DNA of 64,000 bases from Parabacteroides sp. PH5-46. Lineage in GTDB: Bacteria; Bacteroidota; Bacteroidia; Bacteroidales; Tannerellaceae. Below are positions 18,198 through 28,900 of this stretch, one piece after another (positions within the stretch are counted from its first letter, which is position 1; each line of letters begins with the position of its first letter). The notes beneath the pieces were generated by a model, which made no database searches, was not told the DNA's origin, and worked only from the letters and a program-made list of their open reading frames with translations. The DNA lies in NCBI RefSeq assembly GCF_029892785.1, contig NZ_JARXXA010000002.1:62001-126000 (forward strand), written 5' to 3'. Both the position numbers and the translations under genes were made by a program.

Positions 18198-19747
18198 TGT
18201 TAGACAGTTCAATCAAGGATCAGCTACGAAGCATATTCGCTGATTTGCATGAAACGTATGTGTTGGATGCTTATGTGGCGGCGGAGCATGAGTCGAGAGA
18301 GGAGCTGTTGGCTTTTCTGGCGGATGTGGCCTCTACCTCCGATAAGATTGACTTCCGCGTGCAAGTAGGAGAAGCTCTTACCTTCTCGCTGCTGAAAAAC
18401 GAGGAACCAACGGGTATTACATTCCGTGGAATCCCCGGCGGACATGAGTTCTCCTCACTACTATTGGCTATATTGAACAGCGACGGGAAGGGCAAGAACC
18501 TTCCCGATGCCTTTGTGGAAGGCCGGATTAAAGCGCTGAAAGGTTCGATACACCTGACCAGCTACATCTCACTGACGTGTACAAACTGTCCCGATGTGGT
18601 GCAGGCGCTCAATGTGATAGCTATAGTCAACCCAGTTATCTCGCACGAGATGGTAGACGGTGGGCTGAATGAAGACGAGGTAAAGCGCCTCGGAATACAG
18701 GCTGTTCCTACTGTATATGCTGATGGCGAACTAATTCACGTAGGTCGTGGTGATCTAGGCGAGTTGCTGTCAAAGCTGGAGAGCAAATATGGCTCAGACA
18801 GATCAACTGCAGAAGCTCCTGTGAGAGAATACGATGTAATTGTCATAGGCGGTGGACCGGCCGGAGCCTCATCTGCCATTTACTCAGCTCGTAAGGGACT
18901 GAAAGTAGCTGTCCTTGCCGAAAGAGTAGGGGGGCAGGTAAAGGAAACGGTAGGCATTGAAAACCTGATTTCTACACCTTTGACAACAGGCGAGCAACTG
19001 GCAGCCGATCTGAAAGCCCATATGCAGGATTACCCTATCGATATCCTGGAACACCGTACCGTGGAGAAGGTAGAATTGCTGGAAAGCAAGAAGAAAATCA
19101 GCCTGAAAGGAGGCGAAGTATTCACTACCCTTGCCTTAATCATCGCTACCGGAGCCAGCTGGCGTAAGCTGAACATCCCCGGCGAGACCGAATACACCGG
19201 AAGAGGAGTAGCCTATTGTCCGCATTGTGATGGTCCTTTCTATAAGGGTAAGCATGTGGCAGTAATTGGCGGTGGTAACTCGGGTATCGAGGCAGCCATC
19301 GACCTGGCAGGCATCTGTTCCAAGGTGACCGTGTTTGAATTTATGGAAGAATTAAAGGCAGACGGAGTCTTGCAGGACAAAGCAAGAAGTCTGGGCAACA
19401 TTTCTATACACGTAAATGCCCAAACTACGGAAGTAATCGGCAATGGCGAAAAGGTAATAGGCCTCAGGGTGAAAGACCGTGCTACGGAGGAAGAAAGAGT
19501 AGTAGATCTTGATGGTGTATTCGTGCAGATTGGACTGACAGCCAACAGTACTGTCTTTAAGGATTTGGTGAAAACAAACCGCATTGGCGAGATTGAGATA
19601 GACACTCATTGCCGGACGAGCGTTCCGGGTATCTATGCAGCCGGCGACGTGGGCACTGTAGCCTATAAGCAGATCATTATTGCCATGGGCGAAGGAGCAA
19701 AAGCCGCCCTGACTGCCTTTGACGACCGAATCAGGGGGCTTTTGTAG
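18197..19747 (+). CDS. ahpF: Alkyl hydroperoxide reductase subunit F (NADH:peroxiredoxin reductase)
   Basis: A 516-residue flavoprotein. Residues 1-200 form the tandem thioredoxin-fold domain with redox pair C128-TN-C131. Residues about 212-510 are the thioredoxin-reductase-like module with FAD loop VIGGGPAGASSA, redox pair C341-PH-C344 and NAD loop VIGGGNSGIEAA. It passes electrons from NADH to AhpC. Length and domain order are those of the full-length AhpF family. It is translationally coupled to ahpC by a one-base overlap. Confidence 0.97.
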   Translation: MLDSSIKDQLRSIFADLHETYVLDAYVAAEHESREELLAFLADVASTSDKIDFRVQVGEALTFSLLKNEEPTGITFRGIPGGHEFSSLLLAILNSDGKGKNLPDAFVEGRIKALKGSIHLTSYISLTCTNCPDVVQALNVIAIVNPVISHEMVDGGLNEDEVKRLGIQAVPTVYADGELIHVGRGDLGELLSKLESKYGSDRSTAEAPVREYDVIVIGGGPAGASSAIYSARKGLKVAVLAERVGGQVKETVGIENLISTPLTTGEQLAADLKAHMQDYPIDILEHRTVEKVELLESKKKISLKGGEVFTTLALIIATGASWRKLNIPGETEYTGRGVAYCPHCDGPFYKGKHVAVIGGGNSGIEAAIDLAGICSKVTVFEFMEELKADGVLQDKARSLGNISIHVNAQTTEVIGNGEKVIGLRVKDRATEEERVVDLDGVFVQIGLTANSTVFKDLVKTNRIGEIEIDTHCRTSVPGIYAAGDVGTVAYKQIIIAMGEGAKAALTAFDDRIRGLL

Positions 19748-19762
19748 AAATACACTAAACTA

Positions 19763-21223
19763 TTAAATACTTATCGGTTTGTATTTGGGGACGAGTAGCT
19801 TCATCACGCACCAGCCTATCAGGTAAGCAACCGCGCAGACGGAGAAGATGATGAAGTAACCGGCTTCTATACCCTCGAAGCCCATGAATGACATGTTGCT
19901 CTGGATGGAATAGTCGAAGAGTTTGCCCGAGCTGTAGTTAATCAGCATAGAGCCGATACCTCCTGCCATCCCGCCGATGCCCGTGATAGTGGCTATGGCT
20001 GATTTGGGGAACATGTCGCCAATGGTAGAGAATATGTTGGCCGACCAGGCCTGGTGGGCAGCTCCTGCAATACCTATGATGACTACCGGTACCCAGTACG
20101 AGATATGTCCCAAAGGCTGAGCAAAGAGCGCCAGCAAGGGGAAGAAGGCAAAAATAAGCATCGCCTTCATGCGTCCGGCATAAGGATTCATTCCTTTCTT
20201 ATCAACGAAGTAAGTAGGTAGCCAACCGCCTATAAGAGACAGCATGGTGATGCCATACAAGACAAAGATCGCAGCCTGTGCTTTTGGATCGGACGACGGC
20301 ATGTTATAAACCGAACTCAGATAAGCCGGAGCCCAGAACAAATAGAACCACCAGACACCGTCTGTCATGAATTTGCCAAAGGCAAAGGCCCACGTCTGTT
20401 TAAAACCAAAGCATTCGAGAAAAGACAGTTTGCGATGTTGAGCTTGTTCTACTTTTTCCTCAGTATTATTGTGAGATGTTTCATCTTGCTGAATGTAGGC
20501 GAGCTCAGCCGCGTTCACCTTGGAGTTTGCTTCAGGCTTCTTGTAGACAAACACCCAGAAACCCATCCATACAAATCCCAGCGCGCCGATAATAATGAAG
20601 GCCATTTCCCATCCATACAGCTTGGCGATCACCGGAATGGTAAGGGGAGCCAGTAAAGCGCCGATCTGTGCCCCAGCATTGAAGATACTGGTGGCAAAAC
20701 CCCGGTCTTTTTTGGGGAAATACTCGGCCGTAGCCTTAATAGCTGCCGGAAAGTTACCCGCCTCGCCCAAAGCAAGTACCAAACGAGAGAAAATGAAGAG
20801 CATCACGCTGACATTAATCACTTTGCCAACGTCGCCCACGGTAGCAATGGCGTCACGCGCACCTTCAAAGCCTACCGCCCAGTTGCCGGTGGTAATACCC
20901 GAGGTTGCTATTCCGCAAAAGGCATGCAAACAGGCACCGAGCGACCATACACCAATCGCCCAGAGGAACCCCTTCTTGGTATCGAGCCAATCGACAAACC
21001 TTCCGGCAAACAACATGCAAAGGGCATAGAATCCGGAGAAGAAAGTGGTAATGTACCCGTAGTGCGTATTGGTCCAGTGAAACTCGGGGGCTATAAAATC
21101 CATCCACGTGAGCGATAATACCTGCCTGTCCATGTAGTTGATGGTAGTAGCAAAGAAAAGCATGGCGCAGATGGTCCAACGATAGTTGGTCATTTTCTGT
21201 TGAGAGCTTGTTGATATATTCAT
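19763..21223 (-). CDS. exuT: Hexuronate transporter, MFS (ExuT-like)
   Basis: A 486-residue major-facilitator transporter with about twelve membrane segments. INYMDRQVLSLTW in segment 1 and the loop after segment 2 are typical of the anion:cation symporter family that includes ExuT (galacturonate/glucuronate). The central loop is charged (NNTEEKVEQAQHRK). It is last in the operon GH28-uxaB-uxaA-transporter, beginning 10 bp after uxaA. It probably imports galacturonate released in the periplasm. Confidence 0.87.
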   Translation of the reverse strand: MNISTSSQQKMTNYRWTICAMLFFATTINYMDRQVLSLTWMDFIAPEFHWTNTHYGYITTFFSGFYALCMLFAGRFVDWLDTKKGFLWAIGVWSLGACLHAFCGIATSGITTGNWAVGFEGARDAIATVGDVGKVINVSVMLFIFSRLVLALGEAGNFPAAIKATAEYFPKKDRGFATSIFNAGAQIGALLAPLTIPVIAKLYGWEMAFIIIGALGFVWMGFWVFVYKKPEANSKVNAAELAYIQQDETSHNNTEEKVEQAQHRKLSFLECFGFKQTWAFAFGKFMTDGVWWFYLFWAPAYLSSVYNMPSSDPKAQAAIFVLYGITMLSLIGGWLPTYFVDKKGMNPYAGRMKAMLIFAFFPLLALFAQPLGHISYWVPVVIIGIAGAAHQAWSANIFSTIGDMFPKSAIATITGIGGMAGGIGSMLINYSSGKLFDYSIQSNMSFMGFEGIEAGYFIIFSVCAVAYLIGWCVMKLLVPKYKPISI

Positions 21224-21233
21224 GTTGTTAGTA

Positions 21234-22724
21234 TTAAAGTGTTACGCCGGTCTTGAAGATGGCGATTTCCCTGTAGTTGTTCTTCTCATTATTGGTTGGA
21301 GCACCGTTTGCCATATCGAGGATAAAGCGGACGAAGCGTTTGTGCAACGACTCCATGCTCTCACCTTCTAGCAATGTCCCGGCGTTGAAGTCAATCCATC
21401 CCGGCTTGCGGATAAACAGGTGGCTGTTGGTGGATATCTTAACGGTGGGGACAAAGGTCCCGAAAGGTGTACCTCTCCCCGTGGTGAAGAGCACGACATG
21501 GCAGCCTGCCGAAGCAAGCGCAGTGCTGGCAACCAGGTCGTTCCCCGGTGCGCTGAGCAGGTTGAGGCCTCTTGTACTTAAACATTCGCCGTAGGAGAGT
21601 ACGTCCCTGACGATGGCACTTCCGGCCTTCTGTGTGCAGCCCAGGGATTTCTCCTCGAGGGTGGAAATCCCACCCGCTTTATTGCCCGGCGAGGGGTTCT
21701 CGTATATTGGCTGCTTGTTCTCGATGAAGTAGGACTTGAAGTCATTAATCAAACGGACGGTTTTATTGAAAACGGCCTCCGATTCGCTCCTGTTCATGAG
21801 GATTGTTTCCGCACCGAACATCTCGGGCACCTCCGTAAGGACGGTAGTACCTCCCTGTGCCACCAGAAAGTCGGAGAACACACCCAGCAGAGGGTTGGCC
21901 GTGATGCCGGAGAAGCCGTCGGAGCCTCCGCACTTCAGGCCGACCCGCAATTCTCCTATCGGAATGTCCGTGCGGGTATCTTTTATTGCAATGTCGTATA
22001 ACTCACGGAGTATTTGCATACCGGTTTCCAGCTCGTCGTCTACCTTTTGGGTTTCCATGAAGCGAATGCGCTGCGTGTTGAGGTTCTCTCCGAGGAATTC
22101 GCGGAAAGCTCCGATCTGGTTGTTCTCGCAACCCAAGCCTACCACCAATACACCTCCCGCGTTTGGGTGGAGCACCAGGTCTTTCAGTATCTTGCGGGTG
22201 TTCTCGTGGTCATCTCCCAACTGAGAGCAGCCGTAATTGTGGGGATAAGCCACTATGGCATCTATGCCGACGCCTTGCGTCTCCCTGCGGAGCATATCGG
22301 CCAACTGCTGCGTAATGCCGTTCACACAACCTACGGTCGGAACAATCCAGATTTCGTTACGGATACCCACATCGCCATTCTCACGCCGATAGCCTTTAAA
22401 GGTGATATTCTCCTTTGCCGGTAAAGACGGAGTAGGCTGTGGATGAAAACTATACTCTTGTAGTCCCTCTAGGTTGGTCTTGATGTTTGTTTCGTTCACC
22501 CATTCTCCCATGGCAATGGGTTGGAGGGCATGTCCGATAGGGTCGCCATACTTGATGATGTTCTGACCGGATCGGAAGTCCTGCAAGGCGATCTTATGTC
22601 CGGCAGGAATGTCTTGCTTTAAGACGATTGTCTTCCCGCTGATGTGAAGCAACTCTCCAGAGGGAAGGTCTTCTACTGCTACGGCTACATTGTCAGCCGG
22701 ATTGATGTGAATGTACTTAAGCAT
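21234..22724 (-). CDS. uxaA: Altronate dehydratase
   Basis: A 496-residue UxaA-type enzyme that converts D-altronate to 2-keto-3-deoxy-D-gluconate. Residues about 1-95 are the SAF domain (LPSGELLHISGKTIVLKQDIPAGHK split over two strands). Residues about 105-490 are the catalytic D-galactarate/altronate dehydratase region with GDVGIRNEIWIVPTVGCVN, HNYGCSQLGDDHENT and KCGGSDGFSGITANP, which bring the conserved Cys and His metal ligands. It overlaps uxaB by one base. Confidence 0.96.
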   Translation of the reverse strand: MLKYIHINPADNVAVAVEDLPSGELLHISGKTIVLKQDIPAGHKIALQDFRSGQNIIKYGDPIGHALQPIAMGEWVNETNIKTNLEGLQEYSFHPQPTPSLPAKENITFKGYRRENGDVGIRNEIWIVPTVGCVNGITQQLADMLRRETQGVGIDAIVAYPHNYGCSQLGDDHENTRKILKDLVLHPNAGGVLVVGLGCENNQIGAFREFLGENLNTQRIRFMETQKVDDELETGMQILRELYDIAIKDTRTDIPIGELRVGLKCGGSDGFSGITANPLLGVFSDFLVAQGGTTVLTEVPEMFGAETILMNRSESEAVFNKTVRLINDFKSYFIENKQPIYENPSPGNKAGGISTLEEKSLGCTQKAGSAIVRDVLSYGECLSTRGLNLLSAPGNDLVASTALASAGCHVVLFTTGRGTPFGTFVPTVKISTNSHLFIRKPGWIDFNAGTLLEGESMESLHKRFVRFILDMANGAPTNNEKNNYREIAIFKTGVTL

Positions 22725-24163
22725 CAGATAATTTCTTTTACAACTTGGAGCATTCCCTTGTCCTGAATTTGCTGTAGATATAGTTCAAGCATATCGGTGA
22801 GGCCGGGAACCAGGTTCAGATCCTCTCCCCAGATAGAAGCGGCTGCCAGAACCCCTTCCGCCACCTTGCGGGTGGAGCCCGTAGCCCAGAGATCTTTCAG
22901 CAATTGCATGATCTCGGCGGCATCGTTGGGTTCGCATTTCGCGCCATCGGTACGCGTGCCACCTTTATAATAGGTGATAATCGCAGCAAGTCCCAAAACC
23001 AGGCCCTTCGGAAGTTCCCCTTTACGTTGGAGATATATCTTCAGGCCCGGAAGATCACGGGTTTCATATTTGGGGAAGGAGTTGAGCATGATAGACACTA
23101 CCGAATGATCGACAAAAGGATTGTTGAAGCGTTCCAATACGTCATTAGCGAAGCGGACAAGCTCATCCTTAGGAAGATCCAGTGTTTCCAACAGTTCGTC
23201 GAACATCACCTTGTGGATATATCTATCCAACACCTCATGCTGACAGGCATCACGCACAATGTCTACTCCCGAAAGGTATGAGACAGGTGCTAATACGGTG
23301 TGAGGGCCGTTCAGCAAGGTTACTTTTCGCTGATGATACGGCTCTTCGCTAGGAACGAACAATACGTTGAGTCCTGCCCGGTCTGCCGGAAACTCCTTGG
23401 CTACCGATTGCGGAGCCTCAATGACCCACAGATGGAATACCTCTGCCTGGACAACCAGGTTGTCGTTATAGCCCAACTTTTCCTTGATAGTGTCGATCTC
23501 CTTGCGGGGGAATCCTGGGACAATCCTGTCTACGAGTGTGGCGTACACACCGCATGCCTCTGTAAACCAGGTCTTGAAGTCATCACCAAGCGCCCATAGC
23601 TCGATATACTGATAGATGGTTTCCTTGAGCTTGTGCCCATTGAGGAAGATCAACTCGCAGGGAAAGATGATGAGTCCTTTATTTTTATCTCCGTTGAATG
23701 TTTTATATCGGTGATAGAGCAACTGAGTAAGCTTGCCGGGATAGGAGGACGCCGGAGCATCATCTGCCTTGCAAGACGGGTCGAACGTGATACCCGCTTC
23801 GGTAGTATTGGAGATTACAAAGCGCATCTCCGGTTGCTCAGCCAGTTTCAGGTAAGCCTCGAAATCAGCATAAGGATTCAAAGCGCGGCTGATTACGTCT
23901 ACCTTCGTCAGGCTGTTTACCTTTTCGCCTTTCTCTAATCCTTGCAGATTTACGTGGTAGAGGCAATCTTGCTCATTGAGCATATCAATCATACCGTTCT
24001 CTATAGGCTGTACGACAACAACACTGCTATTGAAGTCTGTTTTATCGTTCATCACCTGAATCATCCAGTCGGCAAATGCGCGCAGGAAGTTACCTTCCCC
24101 AAACTGAATAATACGTTCAGGATAAGAAGCCTTATTGGCTGTATCTTTGTTTAATGCTTTCAT
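22724..24163 (-). CDS. uxaB: Tagaturonate reductase (altronate oxidoreductase)
   Basis: A 479-residue NAD-dependent dehydrogenase of the mannitol dehydrogenase superfamily. The nucleotide-binding start is IIQFGEGNFLRAFADWMI. The catalytic region contains GLNVLFVPSEEPYHQRKVTLLNGPHT, with the Lys and Asn-Gly-x-His of the family. It reduces D-tagaturonate to D-altronate. It stands between GH28 (9 bp upstream) and uxaA (one-base overlap). The isomerase UxaC that makes tagaturonate is not in the window. Confidence 0.95.
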   Translation of the reverse strand: MKALNKDTANKASYPERIIQFGEGNFLRAFADWMIQVMNDKTDFNSSVVVVQPIENGMIDMLNEQDCLYHVNLQGLEKGEKVNSLTKVDVISRALNPYADFEAYLKLAEQPEMRFVISNTTEAGITFDPSCKADDAPASSYPGKLTQLLYHRYKTFNGDKNKGLIIFPCELIFLNGHKLKETIYQYIELWALGDDFKTWFTEACGVYATLVDRIVPGFPRKEIDTIKEKLGYNDNLVVQAEVFHLWVIEAPQSVAKEFPADRAGLNVLFVPSEEPYHQRKVTLLNGPHTVLAPVSYLSGVDIVRDACQHEVLDRYIHKVMFDELLETLDLPKDELVRFANDVLERFNNPFVDHSVVSIMLNSFPKYETRDLPGLKIYLQRKGELPKGLVLGLAAIITYYKGGTRTDGAKCEPNDAAEIMQLLKDLWATGSTRKVAEGVLAAASIWGEDLNLVPGLTDMLELYLQQIQDKGMLQVVKEII

Positions 24164-24172
24164 GGTGATATC

Positions 24173-25744
24173 TTAGTTGTTAATATTAAATGCTTTGCTG
24201 TTGGTGTTGGGGATTGTTTTCCCGTCGATGGTTACATTGCTCGAATGTTTTAGCGAGATCTTCGGCCCTTTCTCCGGGTAGATGCGAACGTTTTTCAGGC
24301 TTACCCCTTCGGCTTGTGATAACTCAGCTCCGATCTTGGAAGTGATAGTCACATTTTCTACCGAGATATGCTTGATTTTCATTTCCGGCAGCCCATTGAA
24401 GAACATCGCACGACGCGCTCCATCGCAACAGACATTCTTGATGTGAATATTGCGGAAGGAGGGAGTTTCCTCAGTTACGGGTGGAATGCTGTTGTTGATG
24501 CTGCGGCCTTCCTCCAGATCTTCCATCGCTGACTTCCCACTGTAGTAGAGGTCAAATAGCAAAGGCTCGGTGGGAATATTAATCATGTTGATATTCTCTA
24601 TCCAGATATTCTCTACAATGCCTCCGCGTCCTCTTGTACTTTTAAAACGGAGTCCTACATCTGTTCCGAGGAACATGCAATCCGCTACATATATATTATT
24701 AACACCTCCCGACATTTCGCTTCCTACTACAAATCCTCCATGCCCGTGAAGTACGGTATTATTTTTGATAATTACATTACGGCAAGCCTCATTTCTATCT
24801 CTGCCGTCTTTGTCTTTGCCCGACTTAATGCAGATCGCATCATCGCCCACATCAAACAGATTGTTTATAATCAACGCCCGGTTGCAGGATTCGAGGTCGA
24901 GTCCGTCCCCATTTTGAGAGTACCAGGGATTAAATACATTCAGCCCGTCGATAATTACATTTTCGCAAGATAGCGGATGCAGACACCAGGCCGGAGAATT
25001 GCGGAAAGTAACCCCTTCCATCAAAACGTTGGTACATCTTACAAAACTAACCATCACAGGACGCAGCCAATGATGAATCGCTTCCCACTCGGCATCTGTC
25101 GACAGGTTCTCAGGATTATTGAATGAGTCACTGATATCGTGCCCCCTCTTGGATTCCTCGCTCGGATACCAGGTGCCGCCATCTTCATCAATGATACCTC
25201 CGGAGGCAACCAATGAGCGCCATTGACTTTCGGGTAATTTCCCTTTCTTCACAAATCTCCAGGCATCGCCCGAGCCGTCGAAAACACCTTTGCCTGTAAT
25301 GGCGATATTCTGCTCACCCTTTGCATAGATAGGAGAGGTAGAGCGGCGGGTATTCAGTCCCTCGAAAGAAGTTTCAATAATAGGGTATCGTTTATGATCC
25401 GGATCGAAGATAACCAAGGCGTTCTCTTCGGCATGCAGATTAATATTGCTTGATAGATAAATGGGCCCGGTTTTCCATATCCCGGCAGGGATAACAACTT
25501 TCCCGCCTCCCTTTTCCGATGTTTCCCTGATGGCTTTTTGTATCGCTTCGGTGTTATCGGTGATTCCGTCGCCCTTGGCTCCGAAGGCTTCTATCGATAC
25601 TGTGCGATCAGGAAAAACAGGACATTCCGGACTCTCCATCTGAAAAGGTACCCCTGTCATATATTTTTCATAAATGTTTGCGAAACCGGTATATGCAAAG
25701 ACGAATAAACCAGCAATAAAGAAAATAATCTTTCGTGTTTCCAT
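24173..25744 (-). CDS. GH28 polygalacturonase, exported
   Basis: A 523-residue pectinase. Residues 1-22 are a signal peptide. An N-terminal pectate-lyase-3-like part (VSIEAFGAKGDGITDNTEAI) is followed by a right-handed beta-helix. GH28 catalytic motifs are readable: NGDGLDLESC and GDDAICIKSG supply the aspartates, HGHGGFVVGSEMSGGVNN the His, and RFKSTRGRGG the substrate-binding Arg/Lys. It hydrolyses galacturonan. First gene of the uronate operon and divergent from susC. A one-mismatch -7 element (TATACTTG, 25791-25784) lies about 40 bp upstream. Confidence 0.95.
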   Translation of the reverse strand: METRKIIFFIAGLFVFAYTGFANIYEKYMTGVPFQMESPECPVFPDRTVSIEAFGAKGDGITDNTEAIQKAIRETSEKGGGKVVIPAGIWKTGPIYLSSNINLHAEENALVIFDPDHKRYPIIETSFEGLNTRRSTSPIYAKGEQNIAITGKGVFDGSGDAWRFVKKGKLPESQWRSLVASGGIIDEDGGTWYPSEESKRGHDISDSFNNPENLSTDAEWEAIHHWLRPVMVSFVRCTNVLMEGVTFRNSPAWCLHPLSCENVIIDGLNVFNPWYSQNGDGLDLESCNRALIINNLFDVGDDAICIKSGKDKDGRDRNEACRNVIIKNNTVLHGHGGFVVGSEMSGGVNNIYVADCMFLGTDVGLRFKSTRGRGGIVENIWIENINMINIPTEPLLFDLYYSGKSAMEDLEEGRSINNSIPPVTEETPSFRNIHIKNVCCDGARRAMFFNGLPEMKIKHISVENVTITSKIGAELSQAEGVSLKNVRIYPEKGPKISLKHSSNVTIDGKTIPNTNSKAFNINN

Positions 25745-25907
25745 GTTACACCCCTAATAATGTTACTACTTGCTTTTATTCTGCAAGTATATTTATAATG
25801 TATTTCTTCGAGTGTGACATATTGGTTTTTCATATCGATTTTTTGGTTTATACCAATTTTTTCACACAAATGAACAATCTTTTCACATCGGCCCGATTTA
25901 TACCTTA

Positions 25908-25915
25908 TACATTTG
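25908..25915 (+). promoter_or_regulatory. -7 element upstream of susC
   Basis: TACATTTG matches TAnnTTTG exactly, 38 bp before the susC start. No TTTG lies at the right distance upstream (the nearest is TTTC at 25881-25884, 23 bases away), as expected for a promoter that depends on an activator such as the hybrid two-component regulator of this locus. Confidence 0.5.
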
Positions 25916-25952
25916 CAGCAAATCGACAAAATGTTAATTAAATCTATTTACC

Positions 25953-28900
25953 ATGAATAGAAAAATGAGAGTTAAAGAATGGCACAAAGGAATCCTTGCA
26001 TTCTTCTTGTGTATGATTAGTGTGGTTGCTTTTGCTCAGGGACGCCAGGTTACAGGTGTCATCACTGATGCTACAACCGGAGAACCCATGATTGGGGTGA
26101 ATGTATTGGTTAAGGGTACAACCAACGGTACCATTACTGATTTTGATGGAAATTATGCCATATCAGACGTTCCTGCCAATGCAACATTAGTGATTTCCTA
26201 TATCGGTTACCTCACGCAAGAGCTACCGGCAGGAAATAATTCAGTTATTAATGTATTACTGAAAGAAGACACACAGTCACTGGAAGAAGTTGTGATTGTT
26301 GGGTACGGGGTACAAAAGAAAAGTGACCTTACAGGAGCTATCTCCAGCGTATCGTCCGAGCGTATCTCCTCTATTGGTACCTCTTCGGTAATGAGCGCCC
26401 TTCAGGGATCTACTCCGGGGGTTGATATCTCTACGAACTCAGCGCGTCCGGGATCCAGTTTCTCTATCCAGATTCGTGGGCAGAACTCCTTGAACGCAGG
26501 AAACCCTCTATACGTAGTAGATGGCATAGTGAAAGATGACATCGACTTCCTGAACCCGGCCGATATCGAGAAGATAGACATCCTGAAGGATGCTTCCTCT
26601 ACCGCTATCTACGGATCACGCGGATCAAACGGGGTCGTAATTGTGCAGACAAAGAATGCCTCCTCCACTACCTCCAAGCTGAATATATCCTATGACGGAT
26701 ATTACGGCGTTCGCAAGATCGCCCGTGTTCCCGACTTCATGGACGGACGCGAAAACATCGACTACCGTACCTCTCGCTACTATAGCTGGGACGGAAGCAA
26801 GTACATCCTGAAAGATGCCGACAAGCGCGCCATCCTTCAGAATTCCACAAACATCAATTCATACCTGTACAATGAAAACTATGTGGATTGGTTGGATCTG
26901 GGAACACAAGACGGTTCACAGCAGAATCATTACATCACGCTGGCTGGAAGCAGTAGCGATATCAACTACAGCCTCGGACTTGGTTTCCAGAACGAAGAAG
27001 GTAACTTCATCAATGAAGAGATGAAGCGCTACGTCCTCAGAGGATCTATCAATCACAAGGCGAGCAAGTACTTCAGCACAGGAGCCAACTTCACACTTTC
27101 GCACACCATCACCAACGATGGTTCCGAAAACGGCTATCGCGACCTCTTGCGTATGCAACCGTTCTTCAGTGCCTACGACGAAGAAGGCGAATTGATCCGT
27201 CAGCCGGGTATTGCAGCCAATATCAAAGGATCAGGTAACTTTACCTCTTCAGGCAATCCCTTGCTTGAGATCGAAAACAGCTCAGACGAAACCCGCCGCT
27301 TCGACGTACTAGCCAGTTTCTTTGCCGAACTGAAACCGATGGACGGTTTAATACTGAAAACGACATTCTCTCCCGACCTTAATTACCGCAGAGAAGGCTG
27401 GTATCGTCCGAAGACAGCGGACCGTTCACAAGATATAGGACAAACCGAACCGCGCGAACGCTTCTCCTGGACATGGGACAACGTGGCCACCTACATGAAA
27501 ACCTTTAACGAATTACATAACCTGAACGTTACATTGATCCACTCTGTTTACAAGACACAAACAGAACTGTTGAGAGTGAACTCCAACAACTATCCCTACG
27601 TGTCCTTATGGTACAATGTATTCAATGGCACCATGGTAATGGGTAACTCAAGTAGTGAATACTCACAAAGCACCATGATCTCATACGCAGCACGTGCCAA
27701 CTACGACTACGCAGGTAAGTATATGGTTACAGGAACCGTTCGTTACGACGGTAGCTCCAAATTAGCGGATAAATGGGCAGCCTTCCCATCGGCAGCTGTT
27801 GCATGGCGTCTTTCGGAAGAAGATTTCATGAAGGACATCAACTGGCTTGATAACCTGAAGGCGCGCGTGAGCTTCGGTTACTCCGGTAACAACAACGGAG
27901 TAAACGCCTACGGCACCCAGATGACTCCCAACACCAGCACCAACATCTATTACGACTTCGACGGCTCCGTACTCTCCGGTTTCGGAACAGGGACTCCTGT
28001 CAATCCGAACCTCACATGGGAGAAAACACGCGAGTGGAACGCAGGTATCGACTTTGGTATCTTCGGCGGACGCATCAACGGATCGATTGACTTCTACGAC
28101 AAGCTGTCCGACCACCTCTTGATGAAGCGCATGCTAGCCATCGAGTCCGGAGTTGAAAGCATGACCGACAATATCGGATCCGTCAACAACCGAGGCGTCG
28201 AGGTAGCATTGAACACAGTAAACGTTCGCTCGAAAGACTGGGAATGGAGAACATCCTTCACCTTCGCACACAACAAAAACGCCATCCGAAGCCTCTACGG
28301 AAAGAAAGATGACGTGGTAGGTGAATCCCGATTCATCGGAAAGCCCATCAATGTAATATTCGATTACAAAGTAAATGGTGTATACAGCCAGGCAGAATGG
28401 GAATCCATGAGCGCCGACCAACGCAAAAATATGGCAGCCACCCAACCGGGATACGCCAAGGTAGTGAACACAAACTGGTTGAGCTATCGCGATGGCGAAG
28501 AAGGTAACGACAAGATCGACACATACGACCGTACCATCCTCGGACAGGTTGATCCGAAGTGGACAGGAAGCCTTACTTCATACCTACGATTCCGCGACTT
28601 CGACTTTTCATTCAATATCTTCACCCGTCAAGGGATGTTGGTAAGCGATTACTTCTCTGCCGAGTTCGTGGGAGCAGCCACCAGCGACCGTGGACGTAAG
28701 AAAGTAAACTTCGACTACTACGTTCCGGCAGGTGTCCCCCGCTACGACTGGTCGAACTTCACCATCGACGAAGACGGACAGCCTTGGGCAAACATGGGAA
28801 CCTCTACCGAGAATGCCAATGCCAAATACCCCGTACACGGAATGACCGGACAGTACTACGGCAACAACGGACGCTATCAGAAAACCTCCTTTGTAAAGGT